Assembly: GCA_900317565.1 (NCBI GenBank)
Contig: ONHI01000014.1
Location: forward strand, 1-52,196
DNA: 52,196 nt
Direction: 5' to 3'
From: an uncultured Eubacteriales bacterium
GTDB taxonomy: Bacteria > Bacillota > Clostridia > Christensenellales > Aristaeellaceae
Shown here: positions 7,867 to 16,628 of the stretch, piece by piece
Layout: each line of letters begins with the position of its first letter
Position numbering within the stretch: position 1 is the first letter of the stretch
Program-made: the position numbers and the translations under genes
Notes under the pieces: generated by a model
What the model was told of the DNA's origin: nothing
Databases searched by the model: none
What the model saw: the letters and a program-made list of their open reading frames with translations, nothing else

Positions 7867-9929
7867 GTCGATTCACGCTCCTTCCTGATATTGTCGATGT
7901 GCGCCGCGGCCAGCGCGCCGTAATCCGTCGCCTCCGGCACATAGGCCGCCTCCGCCGGATCCAGCCGCCGCTGGTCGAAGTCCCGCTGCTTCGCCTTGAT
8001 CTCCCAGCCGAAGCGCAGCCCCGGCTCGCCCTCCACGACGAAGCATCCCGGGCAGCGCTCCGCCACCCGACAATCCCCCGCGCCGTAGCGCTGGAGGAAC
8101 ACCTGATAGCCCTCGGTGCTGACGGTCTGCGCGAATACCGCGTCCAGCCAGACGTAGCACCGCCCGTCCGCGCCGATCTCCCCCTCGCCCACGTCGCCGA
8201 ACATCGGGCTGGGCGTCTCGTAGCAGTACAGCAGCCGCCTGGAATACTGCCCCGCATCGACCACGCGGGACTTCGTGCCGGTGACGTTCAGCGTCTGCGC
8301 CGTCAGGGTCCCCTGGCCCACGGTCACGTCGTTCTGGAACTGCGTCTTGTACGGGCCTCCGAACACGATCCTGCGATTCGCGTCCGAATTGTCGCAGTAC
8401 ATCGGTACCCGGGTGAAGCTGCCGTCGGCGTTGGTGCAGCTGATCGAGAAGCCGCCGTTGTAGGCGGACGGCGCGTTGAGCTTCACGCTGCCGTAGCCAT
8501 AATTGCCGATGTCCAGCCAGCCGTTGTGCAACCAGGAATACCCAACGATCCCGCTGGATGAACCGCCGTATGACGTCAGAAAGCCGTCATAGCGCATCCT
8601 GATGCCGTTGCCGTCCTCGCCGGGCGTGCCATAGATCAGAGCGCCGTTGTCCAGCGTAAAGCTGCCGATCCTGCCCTTGTTGGCCACGAACTGCGCGCTG
8701 TCCCCGTCCAGTATCCAGTAATTCCTGCCGTCCGCGCCGCGGATCGTGCCCATCTGCATGTAGGTGCCGTTGATGTACAGCCTGCCGTCCGCCAGATACA
8801 GCCCCTGGGCCGCGCCGCCGCCGGTCAGCCGGTCGAATATGCTCTGCTGGTCCAGCGCCGCGTCCAGGCCCGCCACCGCCTTCGCGGCATACACCTTCGC
8901 GGCCTGCAGCGCCCTGACGCTCGCGCCGATGTAGGGATACTCGTCGGACATCTCCCCGGCCTCCGGCGCGGAGACATCGCCCCGGAACAGCGGTCCCAGC
9001 GCAGCCGTCTCGACGCACAGCACCGATTCCACCTCGCCGCCGCTGCCCGCCCGCAGGAAGTCGCCCGGCTCCGCGGCCGGATCGTACACCGCCCCCTGCA
9101 GGCTGTAGGCGCGATAGCGCAGCCCCAGCAGCCGGTCATACAGCAGCGTGGCGATCTCCGCCGGCACGCCGACGTCCAGCACGAGCCCGGTCGCGTCGCC
9201 CAGCAGCACGTCCCCGCCGTCGGAGCCATAGCGTATGCCGGTGACGCTCCCCGCCTCCCCGGCGGCGATGCCGCCCAGCACCGCCACCGCCTCCACGACC
9301 TCCGCCGCCTGCGCCGCGTCCTCCGCCGAGGCCAGCGGCACCAGCCGCAGCAGCCCCGCGGGCGTGACGATCCAGCTGCCGGCGTTGGCCGCCGCGATCA
9401 GGCACAGCACGTCGTGGATGGTGGTTCCTTCCTCCGGCTCCGGGACCACATAGACCTCGTCGGTCGCGATGCGCGTCCTCGGGTCGATGCCCACGCCCAG
9501 CGCCGCCGCCAGCGCCGTCGCCATGTCCGCCATGGACATGGGATAGCTCAGTCCGCCGGGCACCGGGGCGTTGGCCTTCAGCAGCGCGTCATAGCACTCC
9601 AGCGCCACCAGCCCGCTCACGCCGTCCCGGCTCCGATGGCTGATGTAGAACGTCCCGGCGGGCAGCCATTCGCTCGCGCTCTGCCCGTCGCTCAGCCGCA
9701 TTTTGATTTGGACCTCCGCGCCCCTGGGAATGGACGCCTCCGTCCGCACCGCCAGCTGACAGGACGCGCTCACCGCGTTGCCGATGGACAACCCGCCCTG
9801 CATCAGCCCCCGGGAGATCACCGGCGCGGTGATCTCCCGGTATTCATGGCCATCGATGACGGCCGCGCTCTCCAGCCGCGCGTTCCCCGCCGCCCAGAGC
9901 GCCTTCCACGCCGCGCTCGTCTGCTGCAT
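7863..9929 (-). CDS. Phage tail hub/tip or fibre protein
   Basis: A 688-residue protein at the usual tail-tip position after the tape measure. The N-terminal 350 residues (RLESAAVIDGHEY, ISHRSRDG, ALECYDALLKA) look like the hub domains found in clostridial siphophage tail proteins. Around residues 350-380 there is a short Ala-rich helical stretch, followed by Gly/Asn/Tyr-rich beta-type sequence (YLADGRLYINGTYMQMG and similar) typical of fibre or receptor-binding regions. The C-terminal 120 residues contain several Cys (CRVAERCPGCF). No lytic enzyme motif was recognised. Receptor binding is inferred from position. Confidence 0.75.
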   Translation of the reverse strand: MQQTSAAWKALWAAGNARLESAAVIDGHEYREITAPVISRGLMQGGLSIGNAVSASCQLAVRTEASIPRGAEVQIKMRLSDGQSASEWLPAGTFYISHRSRDGVSGLVALECYDALLKANAPVPGGLSYPMSMADMATALAAALGVGIDPRTRIATDEVYVVPEPEEGTTIHDVLCLIAAANAGSWIVTPAGLLRLVPLASAEDAAQAAEVVEAVAVLGGIAAGEAGSVTGIRYGSDGGDVLLGDATGLVLDVGVPAEIATLLYDRLLGLRYRAYSLQGAVYDPAAEPGDFLRAGSGGEVESVLCVETAALGPLFRGDVSAPEAGEMSDEYPYIGASVRALQAAKVYAAKAVAGLDAALDQQSIFDRLTGGGAAQGLYLADGRLYINGTYMQMGTIRGADGRNYWILDGDSAQFVANKGRIGSFTLDNGALIYGTPGEDGNGIRMRYDGFLTSYGGSSSGIVGYSWLHNGWLDIGNYGYGSVKLNAPSAYNGGFSISCTNADGSFTRVPMYCDNSDANRRIVFGGPYKTQFQNDVTVGQGTLTAQTLNVTGTKSRVVDAGQYSRRLLYCYETPSPMFGDVGEGEIGADGRCYVWLDAVFAQTVSTEGYQVFLQRYGAGDCRVAERCPGCFVVEGEPGLRFGWEIKAKQRDFDQRRLDPAEAAYVPEATDYGALAAAHIDNIRKEREST

Positions 9930-9933
9930 GCCA

Positions 9934-10308
9934 TCACCTCTCCGTCATCGAAAACGCCATGCCGTCGTAGTACGGCGCGCCTGTCCTCCTGTCATACCGC
10001 TGCGCCCCGTAGGGCACCGAGGACGTGTAGAACGTCCGCGTGGTCCGCTCCCCGGTCGCCGGGTCCAGCACCGTGGCGCTGTAAAACGCCTCAGCGATGT
10101 CCGTAAGCAGCCGCCGGTGAACCGCCTGGTCCAGCCGCAGCAGCTTCACCTCCGCCTTCAGCTTCGTGGCGATGCGCGTCCGGTACATCAGCCCCGTCTG
10201 CACGTCCCGCCCGCTGCCGTCGGCGTCCAGGTCGTTGCGCGACAGCTCCAGCGACTCCACGTACCGCGCGTAGTCGTGCCCGTTGATGATCAGCACCGGC
10301 TCAGCCAT
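9934..10308 (-). CDS. Distal tail component (small, phage-type)
   Basis: About 124 residues, between the tape measure and tail hub genes where distal tail proteins sit. The product begins MAEPVLIINGHDYARYV and ends with DGMAFSMTER, a pattern I associate with small tail proteins of clostridial prophages, without a firm family name. GGGGAGG lies nine bases before the ATG at 10308; the ATG at 10314 would be only three bases away, so I prefer 10308. A type A repeat (10326-10371) fills the gap to the tape measure gene. Confidence 0.65.
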   Translation of the reverse strand: MAEPVLIINGHDYARYVESLELSRNDLDADGSGRDVQTGLMYRTRIATKLKAEVKLLRLDQAVHRRLLTDIAEAFYSATVLDPATGERTTRTFYTSSVPYGAQRYDRRTGAPYYDGMAFSMTER

Positions 10309-10325
10309 GCCCATCGCCTCCCCTT

Positions 10326-10371
10326 GCCTTCCCCTCGAGGGGAAGGTGGCGCACAGCGCCGGATGAGGTGT
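10326..10371 (+). repeat. Type A palindromic repeat inside the phage-type cluster
   Basis: Arms CCTTCCCC and GGGGAAGG, then a small second inverted repeat (GGCGC/GCGCC) and the end CGGATGAGGTG. It occupies nearly all of the gap between the tape measure stop and the next gene's ribosome binding site. Same family as the copies at 18415, 26089, 28033, 39529, 40045 and 49361. Confidence 0.85.
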
Positions 10372-10380
10372 CCGTCATCC

Positions 10381-13300
10381 CTATACCCCCTTCAGCGGCG
10401 ACGCGCCGAACATCTGCGTGCGCCGGTTGATCTCGTTGATGAGCTGCTGGGCGCTTAGGCCGCCTCCGCCGCCCGCGCTGCGCTCCACATCCCGCAGCGC
10501 CGCCACGATGGCGCCGGTCTGCGCGCCGATTACGCTGATGATGGTGCGTATCAGGTCCTCGTTGTTCGCGTCCAGGGCATCGCGCAGCCCGGCGTCCCGG
10601 CGCTCCCGATAGGTGTCCGCCTCATAGGGGGCCACGGTGCCGCCGGCCATCACCGGCGGCGCGTAGCTCACGCGCTCCGCCACGGCGGAGAGCCGCGCCA
10701 GCAGCCCCGCGTCCCCGGCCCGGTTCGCCAGCGTCGCGCCGATCAGCGCGTTCGCGCACCGGCTCATGTGTCCCGCCAGATAGCGCCCCAGGGCGTTCAC
10801 CGCCTGGGCCATGCCGGAGGCCACCGCGCCGCGCATCGCCTGGGCCAGCTGGGACTTGTTCAGTATCTCGGTACGCCCGTTCACGTGGCCCACCACCTCC
10901 GGCCCGGCCTCGCCCGCCACGAACAGCGTGCCGTGGGCGCGGCGCGTCCCGGCGGCATAGCGCCGCACGCCGCCCCACCAGCTCGCCCGTCCGCCGGATA
11001 TCGCGCCGCCGGCGGCAAAGGCCAGCGAGCGCCCGCCCGGCGTGATGATGCCGCCCCCGGCCTTGCCGAACAGCGCCAGCACGCCGTTCACTGCGGTGCT
11101 GATGCCGTCGGCGATGGTCTTGGTGAAGCTCTGCACCTTGCCGGCCACCAGGTTCACCTTCGCGGTGATGCTGCTGCCGATCCAGTCCTGAAGGGACGTC
11201 CAGCCCGACTTTTCCAGACTGGTCCACACGGAGACCGCGTCGCCCACGAACCCGGCGATGCTGCTCCAGCCCCACTTCTCAAGGCTGGTCCACACCGAAA
11301 CGGAGTCCCCCACAAAGGCCTGTATCGTGCTCCAGCCCCACCTCTCAAGGCTCGTCCGCACGCTGGCATACTGCCCGATGAAGCCCTCGATGCTGTCCCA
11401 GCCCCACTTCATGAGGCTCGTCCGGATCGTGGCGTACTGGCCGATGAACCCCTCCAGGGTGCTCCAGCCCCACTTTTGCAGGCTAGTCCGCACCGTGGCG
11501 CTGTCGCCCACGAAGGCCTGTATCGTGCTCCAGCCCCACTTCTGCAGCGCCGTGCGCACCGACACGCTGTCGCCCACGAAGCTGGACAGGCTGCTCCAGC
11601 CCCACTTCTCCAGCTGGGTCTTGATCGTGGCGTACTGGCCGATGAAGCTCTCCAAGGTGCTCCAGCCCCACTTTTGCAGGCTGGTCCGCACGGAGACGCC
11701 GTCGCCCACGAACCCGGAAAGGGTGCTCCAGCCGGACTTGACCAGCGACACCGCCGCGCTGATCCCATTGCCCACGAAGTCGCCCAGCGAGGTGTAATTG
11801 CCCCGGGCCAGGTTGACCAGCGCCGTCATCCTGTCGCCCACGAACCCGGCCAGCGTGCTCCAGTTGGACTTGCCCAGCGTCGTCAGCACCGTCACCGCGG
11901 TGCCCACGTACTGCGCGATGCTGCTCCAGCCCTGCTTCTCCAGCCGCACGCCCACGCTCGCGCCGGGGGCCAGCAGCTGCCTGAGCCCCTCCAGCGGCGA
12001 GACATAGCCCTTGCCCGCGCCGGTGACGAACTCCACCGCCGCCCGCAGCTTCGCCGCCGGGGCGGTGGGCGAAGCGCCGAACAGCGCCTGGCCGATGCTG
12101 CCCAGCTTCTTCAGCGCCGTCGCCAGCAGCTGCCACAGCTTGCCGGCCAGCGCGTTCCAGTCCACCTGCTCCAGCGCCTTCGATATGCCCGTCGCCAGGC
12201 TGTCCGCGTCGAAGCCGTTCACGAAGCTCAGCGCGAAATCCAGCGCGCCGTTCAGCAGCCTGTCCAGCAGCTGGCCCAGCCCGGTCCAGTCCACGGTCCT
12301 CACCAGGCCGTTGACCGCCTTGGAGAAGGATTTGCCCGCCTTGCCCCAGTCGAAGCGGGTCGCCGCGGTCCTCAGCACGTCCAGCGCGTCGTTGAAGCGC
12401 CTGCCCAGGAAGCCGCCCGCGCCGTCCCAGTCCACCCTGGCGATGAAGCGGTTCAGCCCGTCGGTCAGGTTCCCGGCGATGCCCGCCCAGTCGATGCCGT
12501 CCAGCGCCTCGCCCATCGCGCCCAGCAGCCCGCCCAGCCCCTCGGCCAGCTTGCCGCCGAACTGCCTCCAGTCGAAGCTCGCCACGGCGTTGGCCACGAC
12601 GGTCAGCTTCGCCGTCAGCAGCCTGCCGATCAACTCGCCCAGCTGCTCAAAGTCCACCTGCGCCACCGCGCCGCTCAGCGCGGTGCCCAGCGCCTTTCCC
12701 AAATCGTCCAGCCTGATTCCGGACATCAGCCGGTTGGCCGCCCGCACCAGCGTGTCCACGCCGCTGCCGAAGGTCCGCCCGGCCAGATCCCAGTCCACGC
12801 CGTCCACCAGGCCGTTGAATATGCCGCATATGCCGTCCACGCCCCGGGAGACGGACTCGCCCACGTTCTCCCATTCGATCAGGCGGCCCGCCTTCTCCAG
12901 CGCGCCGTTCAGCCCGTCGGCCAGGGCCCTGCCCACGCCCTCGTAGTCCCCCTGGGCGAACAGCTCCCTGATACGGTCTACGAAATCGCGTATGCCCGCG
13001 TCGATGGGGATGATCTGAAACAGCGCCTCGCCGTCGACGAGCCCGGACAGTCCGCCCCCGCCGCCGCCGGAGCCGCCCCTGTCCGCCCGCAGGATATCCA
13101 GCCTGTCAAAGCTTGCCAGCTGCCGCTCCAGCTTCCGCGCCGCGCCGCTGCTCCTGCCCAGGCTGGCGGCATACCTGCGCTGATTCTCCGTCGCCCGGGC
13201 GAAGGCGTCCTGCCCGGTCAGCGCCGCCGCGAACATGCCCGCCTTCAGGATCGCCCCGGACAGCAGTTGTGTCAGCCCCGTCAGCGCCGGAGCCGCCAGC

Positions 13301-13632
13301 GTCAGCATCGGCCCAAAGGCCAGCCGGGTGCTCTCCCGCAGCCCGCGCATCGCGTAATCCAGGCCGTCCAGCTTCTCCGCCGCCGCCTTCCAGGCCGCGG
13401 CGCTGTCCCCCAGCGCGGCCAGGGCCTGGGTCCGCAGCAGCCGCGTCGCCCGGACCGATTCCTCCGCCGCCCGGCCGAAGCGCCCCGCGGACGCGCGCAG
13501 CGCCTCCCCGGCGCGGCGCACGGCGATGTCCAGCTCCCGGGCCGCCCCGGACAGCCGCTTCGCGTCCCGGGTGAAGTCCGCGCCGTCGATCCGCGCGTCC
13601 AGCACGATCGCCCCGCCGTCAATCCTCGCCAT
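10381..13632 (-). CDS. Phage tape measure protein with twelve 22-residue repeats
   Basis: This 1083-residue protein should set tail length and pass through the tail tube. Residues 1-190 are Ala/Arg-rich helix, followed by a run of Gly at about 187-192. The middle (about 230-510) has repeated units starting DW with alternating spacing near 27 and 20 residues. Next come twelve tandem 22-residue units of the form L.KWGWSTL..FVGDSVSVRTS (DNA about 11150-11945). A hydrophobic Gly/Ala region and a C-terminal helical part complete it. Multiples of 11 residues with conserved aromatic residues are a known feature of tape measures. At roughly 0.15 nm per residue the tail would be near 160 nm (inference). 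The start overlaps the preceding gene by 14 bases. Confidence 0.9.
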   Translation of the reverse strand: MARIDGGAIVLDARIDGADFTRDAKRLSGAARELDIAVRRAGEALRASAGRFGRAAEESVRATRLLRTQALAALGDSAAAWKAAAEKLDGLDYAMRGLRESTRLAFGPMLTLAAPALTGLTQLLSGAILKAGMFAAALTGQDAFARATENQRRYAASLGRSSGAARKLERQLASFDRLDILRADRGGSGGGGGGLSGLVDGEALFQIIPIDAGIRDFVDRIRELFAQGDYEGVGRALADGLNGALEKAGRLIEWENVGESVSRGVDGICGIFNGLVDGVDWDLAGRTFGSGVDTLVRAANRLMSGIRLDDLGKALGTALSGAVAQVDFEQLGELIGRLLTAKLTVVANAVASFDWRQFGGKLAEGLGGLLGAMGEALDGIDWAGIAGNLTDGLNRFIARVDWDGAGGFLGRRFNDALDVLRTAATRFDWGKAGKSFSKAVNGLVRTVDWTGLGQLLDRLLNGALDFALSFVNGFDADSLATGISKALEQVDWNALAGKLWQLLATALKKLGSIGQALFGASPTAPAAKLRAAVEFVTGAGKGYVSPLEGLRQLLAPGASVGVRLEKQGWSSIAQYVGTAVTVLTTLGKSNWSTLAGFVGDRMTALVNLARGNYTSLGDFVGNGISAAVSLVKSGWSTLSGFVGDGVSVRTSLQKWGWSTLESFIGQYATIKTQLEKWGWSSLSSFVGDSVSVRTALQKWGWSTIQAFVGDSATVRTSLQKWGWSTLEGFIGQYATIRTSLMKWGWDSIEGFIGQYASVRTSLERWGWSTIQAFVGDSVSVWTSLEKWGWSSIAGFVGDAVSVWTSLEKSGWTSLQDWIGSSITAKVNLVAGKVQSFTKTIADGISTAVNGVLALFGKAGGGIITPGGRSLAFAAGGAISGGRASWWGGVRRYAAGTRRAHGTLFVAGEAGPEVVGHVNGRTEILNKSQLAQAMRGAVASGMAQAVNALGRYLAGHMSRCANALIGATLANRAGDAGLLARLSAVAERVSYAPPVMAGGTVAPYEADTYRERRDAGLRDALDANNEDLIRTIISVIGAQTGAIVAALRDVERSAGGGGGLSAQQLINEINRRTQMFGASPLKGV
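11150..11945 (-). repeat. Tandem 66-bp repeats in the tape measure gene
   Basis: Twelve in-frame units of 66 bases, each encoding 22 residues with a conserved W at position 6 and F/Y/W near position 12. Several units share long stretches of identical DNA, for instance the GGGGCTGGAGC core, which gives room for copy-number change by recombination. Confidence 0.85.
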
Positions 13633-14191
13633 AATCTCCTCCTCCCAAAACCAGCTCCAGCCGCGCCTTCTCCGCCTGCTCCGCCCCGGTCAGCCGCGGC
13701 CTGAGCCTGCACACCCCGGCGTTCTTCTGCCAGAAATCCCGCTCCCAGGGCTCCAGCGGCTTGCCCCGCGCCTTCTTCTGGCGCAGCATCAGCACCGTGG
13801 CGAAGGTGGAATCCCGGATCTCCATGAAGAGCCCCAGGAAGGTCCACCAGTGCAGAAAGGCGTCGGCGCGCACCTCCCGGCCCGCCACGCGGTTGACGGC
13901 GGCGAAGATCAGCGGCGCGTCCTGCTCCCAGTCCATCATCCGCGCCCCGCCGCCGCCCTCCGCGCCGCAGTCGATGAATTCCACTGCGGCCCGGTAGGCC
14001 TCGCCGTAGTCCCCCGGGTCGATCTGCCCGAAGTCCACGTACAGGTTGTGCAGGCAGACGTAGGCCTTCTCCGCGTCCGTCAGCTCCGGGTCGTCAAAGG
14101 CCTCCAGTATGGTCAGCACCTGCCGGTAATCGGCCCGTATGGCCCACCGCCTGCCCGCGAATTCCAGCGCCCGGGGCAGCGCGCAGCTCAT
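13619..14191 (-). CDS. Phage Gp15-like tail assembly protein
   Basis: About 190 residues, resembling the Bacteriophage Gp15 family found just before tape measure genes in Gram-positive siphophages. Recognisable stretches are AIRADYRQVLTILEAFDDPE, AYVCLHNLYVDF and HWWTFLGLFMEI...FATVLMLRQKK. The start ATG at 14191 overlaps the previous gene's stop (ATGA) and the end overlaps the tape measure start. It is likely a tail assembly chaperone that acts on the tape measure and does not stay in the virion. No slippery sequence is evident at the junction with the gene before it. Confidence 0.78.
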   Translation of the reverse strand: MSCALPRALEFAGRRWAIRADYRQVLTILEAFDDPELTDAEKAYVCLHNLYVDFGQIDPGDYGEAYRAAVEFIDCGAEGGGGARMMDWEQDAPLIFAAVNRVAGREVRADAFLHWWTFLGLFMEIRDSTFATVLMLRQKKARGKPLEPWERDFWQKNAGVCRLRPRLTGAEQAEKARLELVLGGGDYGED

Positions 14192-14643
14192 TCGCCTTCG
14201 ACCGCCCGGGTGTACTTCTCCGTGCGGCTGGAGAAGCGCGCCGTCTCCGCATCGAACTGCCCGGAGATGTATTCGCCCACCGCCTGGAGCACCGCCTCGC
14301 AATAGAACCGGCCGCCCACCGGGGAGAAGGGATGCATCCTCCCGAAGAACGCCCCGGCCACGTCGCCGCCGAACAGCTCGTTCACCGCGTCGCACAGCCT
14401 GCGCTCGGCCTCCCGCAGCGCCGCCTCCATCCCGGCGGCGTCGCCATCGTCCAGCCCGGAAAGCGGCGCGGTGATCCCGTCGAAGCGCGCCACCATGTCA
14501 TTGTAGCGCTGTATGATGCCCACGTCCGTGGGATGGAACACAAAGCTGCCGATCTCCTCGCCCTGGGCGTTGTGAATCGGCACCCGTCTGCTGCCGTCGT
14601 CCACCGTGATCACCGCCACGGCCATCGCCTTGTCCTTAACCAT
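14188..14643 (-). CDS. Tail assembly chaperone-like protein
   Basis: About 151 residues, the first of the two small genes between tail tube and tape measure. It starts MVKDKAMAVAVITVDDGSRR at an ATG with GGAGGA upstream. The middle (GSFVFHPTDVGIIQRYNDMV) resembles a conserved phage family found at this site in clostridial prophages (I recall it as DUF6673, not verified). Position gives the functional inference: gpG-type chaperone that coats the tape measure during tail assembly. Confidence 0.65.
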   Translation of the reverse strand: MVKDKAMAVAVITVDDGSRRVPIHNAQGEEIGSFVFHPTDVGIIQRYNDMVARFDGITAPLSGLDDGDAAGMEAALREAERRLCDAVNELFGGDVAGAFFGRMHPFSPVGGRFYCEAVLQAVGEYISGQFDAETARFSSRTEKYTRAVEGE

Positions 14644-14716
14644 GCTATCCTCCTCTGCATGTTCCGGCCTGCGGCTTCGCAGCAGGCCGGAACGGTCGTC
14701 ATTCACGGATCAGAGC

Positions 14717-15229
14717 TCAAGCATCCGCCACCCAGCTCGCCGGGGTATCGCCGCTGGCGGGGGTGAACTTGCCCTTCACCTTGTCGCCCACATAGCTGAC
14801 GCTGAACGGGATCTGATACCCGCTGGTATCCCCGCCGTAGGAGGTGGGGATCACATAGCACTGCTGGCGATAGGCCACGAAGGTGCCGCTGGTCGCGCCC
14901 TCCTCCCACAGGTGGACCTCCAGCGCATAGGTCTTGCAGCCGTCGTCGGTGGCCAGGGTGTCCACGATGCTCTGCAGCCGGTTGAACAGCTTGTCCCCCA
15001 CGCGGGCGTAGAAGGGCTCCGCGTCGGCGCTGATCTCATAGCCGTTGTGCACGAAGGTGTTGTTGCCCAGTATGTTCTGCTTGCGCTCGGTGTCGGGGTT
15101 CAGCTCCACGTTGAACTCCTCCAGGTCCTCGCCCACGCGATACCAGTCCGGGGTCGAGCCGCCGAAGCTGGCGTCCAGGAAGTGGGCCATATACTTTCTC
15201 GCGATCTTGCCGGTGATGTTTTCAGCCAT
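14717..15229 (-). CDS. Major tail tube protein
   Basis: 170 residues (MAENITGKIARKYMAHFLDA). It sits between head-tail connector genes and the tail chaperones, the canonical tail-tube position. The sequence is beta-rich, with ILGNNTFVHNGYEISADAEP and YQIPFSVSYVGDKVKGKF, a pattern shared by tail tube proteins of Gram-positive siphophages. The ribosome site is GGAGG before the ATG. There is no sheath gene next to it, so the tail should be long, flexible and non-contractile. Confidence 0.8.
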   Translation of the reverse strand: MAENITGKIARKYMAHFLDASFGGSTPDWYRVGEDLEEFNVELNPDTERKQNILGNNTFVHNGYEISADAEPFYARVGDKLFNRLQSIVDTLATDDGCKTYALEVHLWEEGATSGTFVAYRQQCYVIPTSYGGDTSGYQIPFSVSYVGDKVKGKFTPASGDTPASWVADA

Positions 15230-15247
15230 ATCGATGACCTCCTGTCA

Positions 15248-15682
15248 TTATTGATCCAATTCGTACCGCACCGCGAGCCGCAGCCGGTACCGTGCGGTGT
15301 CGCTGCCGAAATCCGGCAGCTCCGGGGCGGACGCGGCCAGCACCGCCGTCACGCGCCCGCCCGCCCATTCGGGCAGGCTGCCCTCTGCGCTCCGGGCCTC
15401 GATCCACGCCGCGATCCGCCCCATCAGCGCCAGGTTCTCCAGGTTCTGCGCCGCCCCCGCCCTATATGGCAGCCGCGCGTCCAGGTCGAACGCCCGCTCC
15501 TGACGGGCCAGTGGCTCAAGGCCGCCCAGTATGTTCTCCCGGCGCTTCAGCTCCCCGGGCAGCGTGCACAGTGCGAAGCCGCCCGGCTCCCGGGCCAGGT
15601 GATCCACGCCGAAGGGGCACCGGGCCAGCTCCGGGCATTCCCGCAACCAGTCCCTCAGCCTCTGCGCATTGTCGATCTCCAT
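15248..15682 (-). CDS. Head-tail joining / tail terminator-type protein
   Basis: 144 residues, directly before the tail tube gene and starting MEIDNAQRLRDWLRECPEL. Its size and place match tail-terminator (gpU/Tc-type) or minor capsid proteins. The sequence pattern (GELKRRENILGGLE, QNLENLALMGRIAAWIE) is familiar from clostridial prophages, where it is annotated as minor capsid protein. Function comes from gene order. Confidence 0.6.
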   Translation of the reverse strand: MEIDNAQRLRDWLRECPELARCPFGVDHLAREPGGFALCTLPGELKRRENILGGLEPLARQERAFDLDARLPYRAGAAQNLENLALMGRIAAWIEARSAEGSLPEWAGGRVTAVLAASAPELPDFGSDTARYRLRLAVRYELDQ

Positions 15683-15686
15683 GCGC

Positions 15687-16103
15687 TCACCTCCCCGTCA
15701 CGCGCCAGTGGGGCGCGCCGGGCGCGCGGCGATTGTCCGTCACGCCCAGCACCGTCATGCAATCAAGGCCCGCTTCCCGCAGCCCCTCCGGGGTCAGCTC
15801 CCCGCCGTTCACCGCGCCCCGGGCGATCACATCCCCGCCCCGCAGGGTCCACAGCCCGGAAACGTCCGCCGCGCGGTCCCATGCCGCCGGGTCCGCCCAG
15901 GCCCTGCCGCCCGCGTCCGCGTCCGCCGGGATGCGCACGCGCACCTGCCCCGCGCCTTCCAGGCCGCCGCGGCTGTCCACGGCGCTCGCCCGTTCCGCGA
16001 ACCAGGAGGCCCCCGCGATCACCGTGGGGATGTACGCCACGTCCCCGCTCTGCGGGTCGTGCCGGGCGTTCAGCACGGTGATCGTCTCATCGCAAAGCCG
16101 CAT
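15687..16103 (-). CDS. Head closure / stopper-type protein
   Basis: 138 residues (MRLCDETITVLNARHDP...). It is the second small gene after the capsid gene, a position normally held by the head-closure (stopper) protein. The middle carries YIPTVIAGASWFAER and RVRIPADADAGG, like small minor capsid proteins of Firmicutes phages. The start follows four bases... the gene lies five bases upstream of the next start, so translation is coupled. The assignment is by order. Confidence 0.58.
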   Translation of the reverse strand: MRLCDETITVLNARHDPQSGDVAYIPTVIAGASWFAERASAVDSRGGLEGAGQVRVRIPADADAGGRAWADPAAWDRAADVSGLWTLRGGDVIARGAVNGGELTPEGLREAGLDCMTVLGVTDNRRAPGAPHWRVTGR

Positions 16104-16127
16104 GCGCCGCGCCTCCCTTCCGTCGCC

Positions 16128-16514
16128 TCACGACCACACCCCCGCGTACAGCAGGGGCGTACCCTCGTCGTCCGTCACGCCGTCCAGCAGCGCGGCGATG
16201 CCCTCGGCCAGCTGCCTCCGGACCTCCTGTGCGCGCGCCCGGGCGTCGCCGTAGCTCTCGGAATAGCCGTCCGTCGAAAACGACTCGGCCACCGGCGCGA
16301 CCGCCTGGGCCGTCGCGCCGTACACCGCCTCCACATCGATGATCTCCGCCACGGCGGCCTTGACCTCCTCCGGCACCCGGGCCATCCGCGCCACGCGCCC
16401 GTGGGTCATGGCGTCGATGCGCCGGCGCGCCTTCAGCTCCGCCGGCGGGTATTCCGCCTCGCCCAGCCGACCGCCCAGCGCCGCATACTCCTCATAACTC
16501 AGATATTGCGCCAC
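16128..16514 (-). CDS. Head-tail connector (adaptor) protein
   Basis: 128 residues, beginning MAQYLSYEEYAALGG. Helical, with VPEEVKAAVAEIIDVEAVYG and RARAQEVRRQLAEGIAALLDG. It lies right after the major capsid gene, like gp15/gp6-type adaptors that dock on the portal ring. A gap of about 115 bases separates it from the capsid stop and contains no obvious gene. Confidence 0.62.
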   Translation of the reverse strand: MAQYLSYEEYAALGGRLGEAEYPPAELKARRRIDAMTHGRVARMARVPEEVKAAVAEIIDVEAVYGATAQAVAPVAESFSTDGYSESYGDARARAQEVRRQLAEGIAALLDGVTDDEGTPLLYAGVWS

Positions 16515-16628
16515 CCTGCCGCCTCCCTCTCTGTCGCCCCGTCCCCGCGCCCGTCGGCGGGCGACGGGTTTCGGGCCCGCACATCCAATGCGCAGGACCC
16601 TCAGCCTCGCTGCGCCTGGCGCTTATCA

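Noticed and set aside
11150..11945. Regular repeats resembling a CRISPR array
   Set aside because: The 66-base units are coding repeats in frame with the tape measure protein, with no spacers. The repeat arrays at 18.2 and 25.9 kb also lack the repeat-spacer pattern, and no cas gene is present.
10768..13704. Very long open frame (about 978 codons) on the plus strand opposite the tape measure gene
   Set aside because: Composition is His/Gln/Arg/Pro/Ala-rich and it mirrors the tape measure codons; no ribosome site and no recognisable domain. It is a shadow frame of GC-rich coding sequence.
14185..14195. Programmed -1 frameshift joining the two tail chaperone genes
   Set aside because: The genes overlap only by ATGA and no slippery heptamer is visible near the overlap, so coupled re-initiation is more likely.
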